DNA of 64,000 nt from Haloferax marinum (GCF_009674625.1 NZ_WKJQ01000001.1:1674001-1738000), one strand, 5' to 3'; positions 19,871-29,070 are shown, numbered from the stretch's first letter. Numbers and translations are program-made. Notes: generated from the letters alone by a model not told the origin.

Positions 19871-19998
19871 TTGTTCCTTCGCGTTTGAGGGGTGTGAGAA
19901 CCGTCCACAGACACGAATCTACACGGGTACTCCGTGAAGACGGCGAACGACACCCGAACCGACTCATTCAGTATCGTCGGTAGACAAGCCCCGTCTGA

Positions 19999-20940
19999 AT
20001 GAGTCGGGCCCGCACCTTCGTCGTCTTTCTCACTATCTCTGCAGTCTGGGGAAGTGCGTTCCTCGCCACCGATATCGCACTCGAAACCGTCCCACCGGCG
20101 TTCCTCGCTGCGATTCGGTTCGACGTCGCGGCGGTGCTGTTGTTCGCACTCACCATCGCCCGCGGCGACCGCTTCCTCCCCGAAGCGCGAAGCGAGTGGC
20201 GGCCAATTCTCACCGGTGGTGTGCTCAGCATCGGGGCGCACCACGCACTGTTGTTCTCGGGGCAGGTGTACATCCCTGGGTCGGTCGCGTCCGTCCTCCT
20301 CGGAATCATCCCGCTGGCGACACCGACGCTCACCCGACTCACCTCGTCGCGGAAGCGACTGACCCCAATCCAGCTAGCCGGCCTCACCCTCGGGTTCCTC
20401 GGCCTCGTGGTCATCGCCAACCCAGACCCCGAGAACCTGCTGTCGTCGAATCTCCTCGGCGTCGTGTTGGTGCTCGGGTCGGCGCTCGCCTTCGGTCTCG
20501 GGGCGGTCTTCACCCACGACAGCGAGACGAGTATGTCACTGCTCGCGGTGCAGGCGTGGATGATGCTCATCGGAGCGGTTACCCTCCACCTGACGAGTAT
20601 CGCGCTCCCGTGGGAGTCCGCCGCCGACGCAGTGTGGGTGCCGGCAGCACTCGTCTCGACGGCGTACCTCGCTGTCGTCGCGGGAGCGGGCGGGTTCCTG
20701 CTCTACTTCTGGTTGCTCGACCGGGTCGGACCCATCGAAGTCGGCCTCCTCGAGTACGTCATCCCGCTGTTCGCCGCGCTCGCCGAACTGGTCGTCCTCG
20801 GGCGCGTCCCGACGCTCTCGACCGTCGCCGGGTTCACACTCATCTTCATCGGCTTTCTCCTGTACAAACGAGACGCGATTCGTGGCGAACTCCGCCGTGT
20901 CGTGGACCGAAGTCGCACCCAAAACTCCGTAGACGACTGA
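19999..20940 (+). CDS. DMT superfamily (EamA) transporter
   Basis: 313 residues with ten hydrophobic segments in two EamA repeats. The first starts ISAVWGSAFLATDIAL and ends GLVVIANPDPENL. The second contains GAGGFLLYFWLLDRVGPIEVG and ends GFTLIFIGFLLYKRD. Export of small metabolites is typical. It is divergent from the L39e operon and convergent with the phosphodiesterase gene. Confidence 0.88.
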   Translation: MSRARTFVVFLTISAVWGSAFLATDIALETVPPAFLAAIRFDVAAVLLFALTIARGDRFLPEARSEWRPILTGGVLSIGAHHALLFSGQVYIPGSVASVLLGIIPLATPTLTRLTSSRKRLTPIQLAGLTLGFLGLVVIANPDPENLLSSNLLGVVLVLGSALAFGLGAVFTHDSETSMSLLAVQAWMMLIGAVTLHLTSIALPWESAADAVWVPAALVSTAYLAVVAGAGGFLLYFWLLDRVGPIEVGLLEYVIPLFAALAELVVLGRVPTLSTVAGFTLIFIGFLLYKRDAIRGELRRVVDRSRTQNSVDD

Positions 20941-20953
20941 GAGCGATGGACGG

Positions 20954-21508
20954 CTACAGTGAAAACCGCGACACGGTCTCGTATTCGGGGCCGGCGGGAC
21001 CGAGTTCGCTCTTCTTCAATCGCACCTCACGAACACGGAACGACCCAACTGACGGGTGTTCGTGTTCGACGACGCGGCGGACGTAGTTCTTCCCGCGCGC
21101 GTCGTTCATGCGGGCGAGCGTGACGTGTGGAGAGAAGTCGTGGGTCTCCGCCTCGAATCCGATAGCCGTCGTCTCCCGCTCTATCGCGTCGTGGAGCCGC
21201 GTCATCTCCGCGGCACCGGCTTCGACGCCGGTCCAAACGACCCGAATGTAGTCGAGTGATGGAAACACGCCGAGTCCACCGACCGAGGCGTCGAACGGGT
21301 CCACACCGGCGGCATCGATAGCGGTCTCGACTGCGTCTTCGACGGCAGGAACGCGGTCCGAAGACGTCTCGCCGAGGAACTTCAGCGTGACGTGTGCCTG
21401 CTCGGCGTCGGTGAACCGGAGTCCGTCTGCGTCTTCGAGCAACGCCTGGGCCGCCGCGACACCCTCTGAGAGCGGTGAAGGCAGGTCGATAGCGAGGAAG
21501 AGTCGCAT
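20954..21508 (-). CDS. thpR: RNA 2',3'-cyclic phosphodiesterase
   Basis: 184 residues. Two H-x-T-x motifs define the 2H phosphoesterase fold: HVTLKFLGE with His39 and HVTLARM with His128. It opens 2',3'-cyclic phosphates on RNA and is related to the LigT family. The frame is open upstream, but the ATG with MRLFLAIDLP is the family start. Confidence 0.92.
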   Translation of the reverse strand: MRLFLAIDLPSPLSEGVAAAQALLEDADGLRFTDAEQAHVTLKFLGETSSDRVPAVEDAVETAIDAAGVDPFDASVGGLGVFPSLDYIRVVWTGVEAGAAEMTRLHDAIERETTAIGFEAETHDFSPHVTLARMNDARGKNYVRRVVEHEHPSVGSFRVREVRLKKSELGPAGPEYETVSRFSL

Positions 21509-21641
21509 GGCAAGTAATTGACTGGAAGCGGACGTTAAGCTTCCGCCGGCGACGGCGTCGAGGTGACCTATCGACGTCCGGTCGCCCCCTTCGACCATCC
21601 GAACCATCCGGCTCCGGGTTTCTACCCGTCGGGCCAGTTCG

Positions 21642-22241
21642 TTAATCGTCCGCAGCCTCGTTCGCCTCTGTCACCGGCATCCACGTCCGCACGAGGCCGG
21701 CGAGTTCGCCGTGGATGAACGTCGCTTCGTACACGTCGGGCGTCGAGAGACCGGTCCAGAACTCGTAGCCGTAGCGGGGGTCGAAGGCGTTGAAGACGAG
21801 TGCCATGAGCGTCCCGTGGGTTCCGACGACGACGTGTCGGCCGGGGTAGGCGTCGACGAGTCGTTCGACGGCCGCGACGCCGCGTGCCTGTGCCTCGACG
21901 TGTGACTCCCCACCCGGATGCGACGCCGTCGGGTTCGCCCAGAGATGTTCGACAGCAGAGTCGAAGTCCTCGACGTGGTCACCCGCGAGTTCGCGCTCCC
22001 GGAAGTCCTCGTCCTCGATGAGCGGGACGCCCGCGGCGTCGGCGATGCCCTCGACGGTGGCGCGAGCACGCTCGAACGGACTCGTGACGACGACGTCCGC
22101 GACGTCCGCGAGATGCGCCGTGACGGCGGCGGCATCCCGGCGCCCACGGGCCGAGAGACCACGAGTTCGCTCGGCGTTTGGAACGTACGGTGAGTGGGCG
22201 TGTCGGACGAACGAGACGACAGTCGTCGCAGGGCGCGGCAT
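21642..22241 (-). CDS. histidine phosphatase family protein
   Basis: 199 residues. The catalytic motif is RHAHS (Arg13, His14), a variant of RHG. Other elements are TSPFERARATVEGIA, the ERELAGD acid region and the second histidine in VGTHGTLM. It removes phosphate from an unknown small molecule or protein. A TTTTTACC box on the minus strand about 28 nt upstream supports the start. Confidence 0.88.
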   Translation of the reverse strand: MPRPATTVVSFVRHAHSPYVPNAERTRGLSARGRRDAAAVTAHLADVADVVVTSPFERARATVEGIADAAGVPLIEDEDFRERELAGDHVEDFDSAVEHLWANPTASHPGGESHVEAQARGVAAVERLVDAYPGRHVVVGTHGTLMALVFNAFDPRYGYEFWTGLSTPDVYEATFIHGELAGLVRTWMPVTEANEAADD

Positions 22242-22300
22242 TCTAGTGGAGTTCGCCAACTGACGGTAAAAAGCGGTCGGTGTCGCGTCTCTGACGTAGC

Positions 22301-22308
22301 GTTTAACC
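22301..22308 (+). promoter_or_regulatory. TATA-like box for the TPR gene
   Basis: GTTTAACC is centred about 29 nt before the ATG at 22333, which supports that start over the GTG at 22312. Confidence 0.5.
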
Positions 22309-22332
22309 GCCGTGAATCCCAATCGCGCCTAT

Positions 22333-23073
22333 ATGACCGACGACGGCAATCGACCCCACCGGTTCTCTGAAGGGCAGGGGTTCGACGAGGATTACTCCGA
22401 TTTCTCGCTCGACCCGCCCGAACTCTCGGTGGACCCGACGAAGGTCGACCCAGTCGACTCACGCGTCCTGACCGACATCCTCGACCGACGGAACATCGAC
22501 CCCGAAGACGTCGACGTCGAGAAACTCCTCGACGTCGGCCTCTCGTACATGCAAATCAACCGCTTCGAGGAGGCGACGGAGGCGTTCGAGCGAACCGCAC
22601 GCTTCGCCGGCGACGAGTCGCCCATCGCACAGGAAGCGTGGGTGAACAAAGGTGCCGCACACGCCCAACTCGAAGAGTGGGACGAAGCGGTCGGGTCGTA
22701 CCGAGAAGCGCTCCGTATCGACGACGACAGCGAACACGCCGCGACGGCACATACGAACCTCGCGTACGCGCTGTGGGAGTCGGGCCAGACCGCCGACGCC
22801 CTCGACCACGCAGAGCGTGCCGTCGAACTCGACCCACGGTTCCCACAGGCGTGGTACAACCGTGGCTTCTTCCTCCTCGAACGCGGCCTGAGCGAAGACG
22901 CAGTCAACGCCTTCGACAACGCCATCCGGCTCGGGATGCGCACGCCCGCCGTCCACGAAGAGAAGGCCCGCGCACTCGAAGAACTCGGCCGTGACGAAGA
23001 GGCAGAACAGGCCCAACAGCAGGCCGACGACATCCGCGAGCAGGCCGAAGCGGAGCTCGTCGAGGAGTACTGA
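22333..23073 (+). CDS. tetratricopeptide repeat protein
   Basis: 246 residues. After an acidic leader of about 65 residues come four TPR units (about 68-225), for example ALDHAERAVELDPRFPQAWYNRG and AVNAFDNAIRLG. The C-terminus is a Q/E-rich helix. TPR proteins act as interaction scaffolds; the partner is unknown. Its stop overlaps the start of the DUF424 gene. Confidence 0.9.
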   Translation: MTDDGNRPHRFSEGQGFDEDYSDFSLDPPELSVDPTKVDPVDSRVLTDILDRRNIDPEDVDVEKLLDVGLSYMQINRFEEATEAFERTARFAGDESPIAQEAWVNKGAAHAQLEEWDEAVGSYREALRIDDDSEHAATAHTNLAYALWESGQTADALDHAERAVELDPRFPQAWYNRGFFLLERGLSEDAVNAFDNAIRLGMRTPAVHEEKARALEELGRDEEAEQAQQQADDIREQAEAELVEEY

Positions 23074-23375
23074 TGCTCCTGCGCGAGCGCGAGACCCCCG
23101 AAGGGCTTCTCGTCTCAGTCTGCGACGCTGAGTGTCTCGGAGAGACGTACACCGACGGTGGCGTCTCCCTCGACGTGACCGAAGACTTCTACGGCGGCGA
23201 GGAAGCCGAGACGGTCGACCAAGACGCCGTCGTCGAGAGTCTCACCCGTGCCACCGTCGCCAACATCGTCGGCGAAGAGTCCGTGAACGTCGCTATCGAC
23301 GCCGGTCTCGTCGACGAGGAGACGGTCCTCGAAGTCGGTGGAACGCTCCACGCACAACTGCTCTGGCTTCGATAA
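23073..23375 (+). CDS. DUF424 family protein
   Basis: 100 residues, with the start overlapping the TPR stop (TGATG). Features: LLVSVCDAECLGETY, VDVTEDFYGG-like acidic middle and SLTRATVANIVGEESVNVAIDAGLV. This is the archaeal DUF424 family, which has a known fold but no firm function. Coupling to a TPR protein suggests shared work in RNA or translation. Confidence 0.85.
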   Translation: MLLRERETPEGLLVSVCDAECLGETYTDGGVSLDVTEDFYGGEEAETVDQDAVVESLTRATVANIVGEESVNVAIDAGLVDEETVLEVGGTLHAQLLWLR

Positions 23376-23393
23376 TCGACCCGGAGCGTCGCC

Positions 23394-23520
23394 GACCCGA
23401 TTCGGCTTGCGTCGTCACCGACCCGATTCGGCTTGCGTCGTCACCGACCCGATTCGGCTTGCGTCGTCACCGACCCGACTCGACTACGTCGTCGCTGACC
23501 CGACTCGACTACGCCGCCCA
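23394..23520 (+). repeat. tandem repeat of about 26 bp, five units
   Basis: Three perfect 26-bp units begin at 23394, 23420 and 23446, each starting GACCCGATTCGGCTTGCGTC. Two degenerate units follow at 23472 and 23497, in which the TTCGGCTTGCG core has become CTCGACTACG. The array lies between the converging DUF424 and kinase genes, outside both. There are no spacers, so it is not CRISPR. Confidence 0.9.
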
Positions 23521-23562
23521 ATTTTCATCTGTTCACCAGACTCGAAGCGCCTGCTCCCTGCG

Positions 23563-24603
23563 CTATCTGCTCACTTCGACGCCCGAGATTTCGAATCGAG
23601 CGCCACCGGATTCTGACTCGGTGAGGTCGAGACACCAGTCGTGGGCTTCGGCCACCTGTGAGACGATAGAGAGACCGAGTCCCGTACCATCCGTCTCCGA
23701 AGAGTACCCGTCTTCGAACACCGTGTCGCGTTCGTCGGCGGGGATGCCGACGCCGTCGTCTTCGACGTAGAACCCAGTTCGTCCATCCTCAGTGAGCGCT
23801 CCGACAGTCACCGTCAGCGGAGCGTCGTCTGGTTTGCCGTGCTCCGCCGAGTTCCGATAGAGGTTCTCGAAGAGGTTCGAGAGGAGGCTCGAGTCTGCCT
23901 CGAACGACAGCGAATCGGCGACGACGAGTGAGTCACCGTCCATTTCGACGTGTTTCCACGCGGAGTTGGCCTCCGTTTCGAGTTCCACAGCCGTCAACTC
24001 GGTGACCGAGTCGTTTCGGGCCAACAAGAGCGTATCAGAGATGATGTCGTCCATCCGTTCGAGTGCATCGACGATACGGCCCAGTCGGTCTGTAGCTATG
24101 CCCTCGTCCAGCACGGTTTGTGCGTAGCCGAGAGCGACAGCAAGCGGGTTTCGGAGGTCGTGCGAGAGGATGCTGGCGACGTTCCGCAACCGACTGGCTT
24201 TCTCGTCTGCTTCGAGTTCAGCGAGTTTCCGGTCGGTGATATCCAGATGGACGACCTGAACGTACGTTTCACCCTCGTGGGAAAACCGGGACGCGCGCAT
24301 CGTGAACCAGCGCCGTTCGTCGGGGGAGTGGCACGGATACTCGTACGAAAAGTCGTCTCGTTCCCCGTCGATGACTGACCGAATCCCCGTGCCGATATCC
24401 TTCCCGTCTGCGTCTGCACTCGCTTCGCAGACGCCGAGGTAGTTACTCCCGACAGAACTGACGTCACCGACGTAGCCGTTTTCTTTGCCGAACGTTCGCC
24501 ACGCCCGGTTCGTGTACCGAATGGTGCCATCCGTGTCCAGAACCGCGAGTTGCATCGGAAGTGCATCGAGACTCGCAGACGAAAGAGAGGATGGCAGCGA
24601 CAT
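23563..24603 (-). CDS. PAS-domain sensor histidine kinase
   Basis: 346 residues, soluble, with no membrane segment. A PAS domain spans about 15-125 (AVLDTDGTIRYTNRAW; ends DITDRKLAE). The HisKA motif is SILSHDLRNPLAVALG with His148. The catalytic domain has the N box NLFENLYRNSAEHG (243-256), G1 EDDGVGIP (281-288) and G2 GTGLGLSIV (306-314). The kinase probably senses a cytoplasmic or redox signal. No response regulator is adjacent. Confidence 0.92.
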   Translation of the reverse strand: MSLPSSLSSASLDALPMQLAVLDTDGTIRYTNRAWRTFGKENGYVGDVSSVGSNYLGVCEASADADGKDIGTGIRSVIDGERDDFSYEYPCHSPDERRWFTMRASRFSHEGETYVQVVHLDITDRKLAELEADEKASRLRNVASILSHDLRNPLAVALGYAQTVLDEGIATDRLGRIVDALERMDDIISDTLLLARNDSVTELTAVELETEANSAWKHVEMDGDSLVVADSLSFEADSSLLSNLFENLYRNSAEHGKPDDAPLTVTVGALTEDGRTGFYVEDDGVGIPADERDTVFEDGYSSETDGTGLGLSIVSQVAEAHDWCLDLTESESGGARFEISGVEVSR

Positions 24604-24697
24604 ACGTACAGAAAAGAGCGGCCAGTACTTGATTGGTACGACCGCCAGACAGTCACTCGACAGTACTCATTTCACCTGACGGAGCGTACGGGTCGTC

Positions 24698-24913
24698 ATG
24701 TCCTCGAAATCGACCACTCACCCTGCCGTTCTCGTCAAACTCGACGCGATTATCGGTCTCCTCTTGGTCGTCAGTTTCCTCCTCAGCATCGTCGTCGTCG
24801 GTCTCAGCGGAGTTCTCGGAGTCTTCGCCGTCCTCGTCATCGCCATCGTCGGAGTTGTTGGATGGTACAGTTACCTCCGGACCCTGAACCGGTACGCTAC
24901 GCAACCGAACTGA
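24698..24913 (+). CDS. small two-helix membrane protein
   Basis: 71 residues. It has a short polar N-terminus, a hydrophobic stretch from about residue 14 to 58 that would form two helices, and a polar tail. The opposite strand is also open in an acidic, low-complexity frame; I prefer this one because hydrophobic segments and start context are coherent. Function unknown. Confidence 0.5.
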   Translation: MSSKSTTHPAVLVKLDAIIGLLLVVSFLLSIVVVGLSGVLGVFAVLVIAIVGVVGWYSYLRTLNRYATQPN

Positions 24914-25040
24914 AACCCTCGTCTTCACCCCGAGCGTCGTAGATTCCGGCATCATCGACCGGGTATTCGAAACCACGAGTGGTTTCGTTTCGGCGGCTGG
25001 ACCGAAGACGTGTTGTGCCTCGGGGCTAAACTCACTCTCA

Positions 25041-26321
25041 ATGGGAGTGCAGGAACCGTACCCTGTCGACGTCGATGCAATCCGCGAGGATTACCCAATC
25101 CTGCAGCGGAAGGTCGGCGGCGACATCTCGACGCCCGGTGAGCACGACGACGATACCGTCCCCCTCGTCTACCTCGACAACGCCGCGACGAGTCACACCC
25201 CGAAACAGGTCGTCGAAGCCATCGTCGACTACTACTACGGGTACAACTCGAACGTCCACCGCGGTATCCACAGTCTGAGTCAAGAGGCCTCTGTCGCGTA
25301 CGAGAACGCGCACGACCGAGTCGCGGAGTTCGTCGGTGCCTCCGGCGGGCGTGAGGAACTCGTCTTCACGAAGAACACTACCGAGTCGATGAACCTCGTC
25401 GCCTACGCGTGGGGGCTCAACGAACTCGAGCCGGGTGATTCGGTCGTCCTCACGCAGATGGAACACCACGCCTCACTGGTCACGTGGCAGCAAATCGCCA
25501 AGAAGACCGGTGCAGAGGTGCGCTTCATCCGCGTCACCGACGACGGCCGACTCGACATGGAACACGCGAAAGAGCTCATCGACGACTCCACGAAGATGGT
25601 CTCTGTCGTCCACGTCTCGAACACGCTGGGCACCATCAACCCCGTCTCCGAACTCGCCGACATGGCTCACGAGGTTGGAGCCTACATCTTCGTCGACGGT
25701 GCGCAGTCGGCCCCGACCCGCCCAGTCGACGTCGAGGCCATCGACGCCGACTTCTTCGCGTTCTCCGGCCACAAGATGTGCGGACCGACGGGCATCGGTG
25801 CGCTCTACGGCAAACGCGACATCCTCGAGGAGATGGACCCGTACCTCTACGGTGGCGAGATGATTCGGCGCGTCACCTTCGAGGACTCGACGTGGGAGGA
25901 CCTCCCGTGGAAGTTCGAAGCGGGCACACCACCGATTGCACAGGGTATCGGATTCGGTGCCGCCGTCGACTACCTCGACGACATCGGGATGGAGAACGTC
26001 CAGGCCCACGAGGAACTCCTCGCGGAGTACGCCTACGACCGCCTGAGCGAGTTCGACGACATCGAAATCTACGGTCCGCCGGGTGACGACCGGGGTGGCC
26101 TCGTCGCGTTCAACTTAGACGGCGTCCACGCCCACGACCTCTCGAGCATCCTCAACGAACAGGGCGTCGCCATCCGCGCCGGTGACCACTGTACGCAACC
26201 ACTCCACGAAGTGCTCGGTGCCGCCGCGTCGACGCGAGCGTCTTTCTACATCTACAACACGACCGAGGAAATCGACACACTGGTCGAGGGACTCGAAGTC
26301 GCTCGCGACCTCTTCGCCTGA
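25041..26321 (+). CDS. sufS: SufS-type cysteine desulfurase
   Basis: 426 residues. The PLP lysine is K245 in SGHKMCGPTG; EHHASLV carries the ring-stacking histidine; the active-site cysteine is C384 in RAGDHCTQP. It transfers sulfur from cysteine to a scaffold for Fe-S assembly. sufU lies about 0.9 kb downstream. An 84-nt segment after the stop is followed by a near-perfect second copy of the gene's last 71 nt (see repeats). Confidence 0.95.
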   Translation: MGVQEPYPVDVDAIREDYPILQRKVGGDISTPGEHDDDTVPLVYLDNAATSHTPKQVVEAIVDYYYGYNSNVHRGIHSLSQEASVAYENAHDRVAEFVGASGGREELVFTKNTTESMNLVAYAWGLNELEPGDSVVLTQMEHHASLVTWQQIAKKTGAEVRFIRVTDDGRLDMEHAKELIDDSTKMVSVVHVSNTLGTINPVSELADMAHEVGAYIFVDGAQSAPTRPVDVEAIDADFFAFSGHKMCGPTGIGALYGKRDILEEMDPYLYGGEMIRRVTFEDSTWEDLPWKFEAGTPPIAQGIGFGAAVDYLDDIGMENVQAHEELLAEYAYDRLSEFDDIEIYGPPGDDRGGLVAFNLDGVHAHDLSSILNEQGVAIRAGDHCTQPLHEVLGAAASTRASFYIYNTTEEIDTLVEGLEVARDLFA

Positions 26322-26327
26322 GTCGAG
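26257..26327 (+). repeat. 3'-end duplication of sufS, copy 1 (inside the gene)
   Basis: 71 nt covering the last 21 sense codons, the TGA and six following bases. It matches 26451-26521 at 69 of 71 positions; the differences are in the codons for A and R of E-V-A-R-D. Confidence 0.9.
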
Positions 26328-26342
26328 GTTCAGTTTTTCACC

Positions 26343-26439
26343 GTGAACGAAGTGAGCGGGGTGAGGAACCCGCAACGCGGGTGACGAATCCTTTTGGTCC
26401 AGCTTTTGCCGAGCGAGCGACGCGAGCGCAGCGCAAAAG
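26343..26439 (+). other. hairpin-bearing segment between the sufS tail copies
   Basis: It begins with the motif GTGAACGAAGTGAGCGGG, shared with the region after tRNA-Arg. It then has a 6-bp hairpin ACCCGC-AAC-GCGGGT (26368-26382) and an inverted pair CTTTTGC/GCAAAAG (26403-26409 and 26433-26439). No ORF is supported. Confidence 0.6.
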
Positions 26440-26450
26440 GTGGTCTCACG

Positions 26451-26521
26451 ACACGACCGAGGAAATCGACACACTGGTCGAGGGACTCGAAGTCGCCCGA
26501 GACCTCTTCGCCTGAGTCGAG
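26451..26521 (+). repeat. 3'-end duplication of sufS, copy 2 (downstream)
   Basis: A remnant of the last 21 codons and stop of sufS, 69/71 identical to 26257-26327. It is offset by 194 nt and so is out of the sufS frame. It has no start codon of its own and is not a gene. Confidence 0.9.
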
Positions 26522-26584
26522 ACGGACCAAGGCGACTTTCGCTCGCCCCAATAGTTTTCCTCTACTGACACGTCATTCGGTCGT

Positions 26585-27172
26585 ATGCTCCAAACGGTGA
26601 CCGGGTTTCTCCTCGACACGCTCGAAACGACACTCGTCGAGTTCGGGGCCGTCGTCCGCGACGCGACACCGAAGATACTCACGGGACTCGTCTTCGTCGG
26701 TCTCGCGTACGTCGGTATCAAAGCCATCCTGTACGTGCTTCGGGGTGCCCTCGACGGAATCTACCCCGAAGAACAGGAACTGGTGGTCGACCTCGGGGTG
26801 GCTATCGCCGGTGTCTTCCTCTGGTTCGGGGCGGCACTGTCACTGTTGAACATCGTCGGGATGACCGAAATCGCGGCGAGTCTCGGGACTGCCGCCGGAT
26901 TCATCGCACTGGGCGTCTCCTACGCGCTGTCGAACATGATTGCCGACACCGTCGCCGGTGTCTACCTCCTCCGAGACCCCGACTTCAACCCCGGCGACAG
27001 GGTGAAATCAGACCCCGTCACCGGTACGGTCACCGCCATCGAACTCCGGAAGACGCGGTTCGAGAACGACGAGGGAGACACTGTCGTCGTCGCCAACCGC
27101 GACGTCGAAAAGAAGTGGACGAAGTACGACGAGATGGACGCGACGACCACCGCCGCGGCCGAGACGGTGTAA
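26585..27172 (+). CDS. short MscS-family mechanosensitive channel-like protein
   Basis: 195 residues. Three helices (about 29-50, 66-88, 97-125) and the MscS pore/beta-domain signature: SLGTAAGFIALGVSYALSNMIADTVAGVYLL, then DFNPGDRV and T-V-V-V-A-N-R-D-V at the beta domain. The protein ends after the beta domain, so the C-terminal alpha/beta cage of MscS is missing. It probably forms a small channel or osmotic valve. It sits between sufS and sufU. Confidence 0.85.
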   Translation: MLQTVTGFLLDTLETTLVEFGAVVRDATPKILTGLVFVGLAYVGIKAILYVLRGALDGIYPEEQELVVDLGVAIAGVFLWFGAALSLLNIVGMTEIAASLGTAAGFIALGVSYALSNMIADTVAGVYLLRDPDFNPGDRVKSDPVTGTVTAIELRKTRFENDEGDTVVVANRDVEKKWTKYDEMDATTTAAAETV

Positions 27173-27244
27173 GCCCCGAAATCAGACGATTCGGACGCCC
27201 CGGAACCCTTTTACGGCGCTCGGGCGTACCCCCGACGAACACCA

Positions 27245-27670
27245 ATGGGCATTGGCTCAGACATGTATCGTCAGCAGATTTTGGACCACTACAAGAACCC
27301 CCGTAACCACGGCCGACTGGAGTCTCCGACGTTCAGTCACACGGGGGAGAACCCCTCCTGCGGCGATACGATTACGATGGACGTGCAGCTCGCCGACGAC
27401 GGCGAGACGATAGAACGCGTCGCGTTCTCCGGTGATGGCTGTGCTATCAGTCAGGCGTCCGCGAGCATGCTCACGCAACGACTTCCGGGGACGACGCTCT
27501 CCGAACTGGAAGCGATGGACACCGACGACATCACGGAGATGCTCGGTGTCGATATCTCGCCCATGCGCATCAAGTGTGCCGTCCTCGCCCGACAGGTCAC
27601 ACAGGACGGCGCGAAGATTCACGAAGGCGAGATAGAGATAGACAAGACGAAGACCGAAGACGACGCCTAA
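27245..27670 (+). CDS. sufU: SufU-type iron-sulfur scaffold or sulfur acceptor
   Basis: 141 residues. The ligands are Cys39 and Asp41 in NPSCGD, Cys66 in DGCAIS and Cys111 in IKCAVLA, the full SufU/IscU set. It accepts sulfur from SufS, and both genes run in the same direction. No sufBCD genes are in the window. Confidence 0.92.
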   Translation: MGIGSDMYRQQILDHYKNPRNHGRLESPTFSHTGENPSCGDTITMDVQLADDGETIERVAFSGDGCAISQASASMLTQRLPGTTLSELEAMDTDDITEMLGVDISPMRIKCAVLARQVTQDGAKIHEGEIEIDKTKTEDDA

Positions 27671-27816
27671 GTCGACCTACGATTTCTCTTCGTTCGACTG
27701 TTTGCTGAGCGCAGTGGCTACTTTCGGGTGCGACTCTGTGGTGCAATTCGTCGCTGTCGCTCGGTGGCGTCAAGGGGGAAAGGAGAAAGAACGGAGTCGG
27801 TGTGGTGTCGTCGGCC

Positions 27817-28848
27817 TTATTCGGGCTTCAGACCGCCGTCCTGGACGCGCATGACGGCTTCGCCGTCGGCGAGGTTCGGCGCGTCGACGAGGCGGACGAT
27901 ACGCTTGTCGCCCTTGGACTTGCGGAGGTAGATACGGAACGTCGAAGTGTGGCCGAGGATGTTGCCACCGATTGGCTGGGTCGGGTCACCGAAGTAGGAG
28001 TCGGGGTTCGACGCGACCTGGTTCGTCACGAGAATCGCCGTGTTGTAGAGGTCGCCGATGCGCATCAGGTCGTGCAGGTGCTTGTTGAGCTTCTGCTGAC
28101 GTTCTGCGAGTTGACCACGGCCGACGTATTCGGCGCGGAAGTGGGCGGTGAGCGAGTCGACACAGACCAGTCGAATCGGCCAGTCGGTGTCTTCGTGTTC
28201 GCCGGCGAGTTCCTTGGCCTTCTCGGCGAGGAGAATCTGGTGGTTGGAGTTGAACGCCTTGGCGACGTGAATCTTGTCGAGGACGTCCGTGATGAGTTCC
28301 TCCATCGCGTCCTCGTCGTCCGGCGAGCCTTCGATTTCGCGGTCGTCCATCGTTGCTTGGAGTATCTCGTCGTCGAGGCCGCGGACCATGTCGTCGATAC
28401 GCTCGGGTCGGAAGGTGTCTTCGGAGTCGACGAAGATACACCCTCCTTCGAGGCCGCCGTATTCGCTGGGGAGTTGGATGTTGACCGCGAGTTGGTGGGT
28501 GATCTGGGACTTACCGGAACCGAACTCACCGTACACTTCGGTGATTGACTGGGTTTCGAGGCCGCCGCCGAGGAGTTCGTCTACCTCGTCGATTTGCCAG
28601 CTCAGCTTGCCGATTTGCATGCGTCGTTCGAGGACCATCGAACCGGTCTCGAAGCCACCGATGTCGGCCGCTTTTCGGGCCGCGTTGATGATGTCGGACG
28701 CAGTGCTCGAGCCGATGTCTGCCTTGTTCGACAGTTCGCCAGGGCTTGCAACTGCAATCGATTGATAGCTGTCGTAGCCGGTATCCGTGAGCTTGTCGGC
28801 GGTCGCCGGGCCGACGCCGGGGAGACTTTCGAGGTCGTCTTCTGCCAT
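27817..28848 (-). CDS. radA: DNA repair and recombination protein RadA
   Basis: 343 residues. Helix-hairpin-helix [15 protein letters not shown] at the N-terminus, Walker [10 protein letters not shown] (107-115), Walker B LVCVDS, and loops for DNA binding including [17 protein letters not shown]. It is the archaeal Rad51/RecA strand-exchange protein. There is no intein. A TTTATG box about 27 nt upstream marks a leaderless promoter. Confidence 0.97.
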   Translation of the reverse strand: MAEDDLESLPGVGPATADKLTDTGYDSYQSIAVASPGELSNKADIGSSTASDIINAARKAADIGGFETGSMVLERRMQIGKLSWQIDEVDELLGGGLETQSITEVYGEFGSGKSQITHQLAVNIQLPSEYGGLEGGCIFVDSEDTFRPERIDDMVRGLDDEILQATMDDREIEGSPDDEDAMEELITDVLDKIHVAKAFNSNHQILLAEKAKELAGEHEDTDWPIRLVCVDSLTAHFRAEYVGRGQLAERQQKLNKHLHDLMRIGDLYNTAILVTNQVASNPDSYFGDPTQPIGGNILGHTSTFRIYLRKSKGDKRIVRLVDAPNLADGEAVMRVQDGGLKPE

Positions 28849-28872
28849 ACATCGTCGTTCCGCCTATACCCA

Positions 28873-28878
28873 CATAAA
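28873..28878 (-). promoter_or_regulatory. TATA box of radA
   Basis: TTTATG on the minus strand is centred about 27 nt before the radA ATG. Confidence 0.55.
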
Positions 28879-29070
28879 CCCTCGTTAACAGCAGAGTGAA
28901 AGTGAAATCGAGGGACGTGGGAGCCCCGATGACGAACGTCTGACGAGGGTTCAAATGAGATAGTGCGTCGAACCAAAGACGCGGGTGGAGAAGAGAGACG
29001 TGGGGAGTGGGATGCGGAACGCCGAAAGAGTGGGGTGTGAAACGTAGAAAGAGTAGGATTTCCGTAGTCG

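Noticed and set aside
23394-23520. Tandem repeats considered as a CRISPR array
   Set aside because: Units follow each other directly with no unique spacers, and no cas genes are present.
24653-24976. 107-codon minus-strand ORF opposite the small membrane protein
   Set aside because: D/E low-complexity antisense of hydrophobic codons; the plus-strand reading gives two coherent helices.
26451-26521. Second small gene after sufS
   Set aside because: It lacks a start codon and is a copy of the sufS end.
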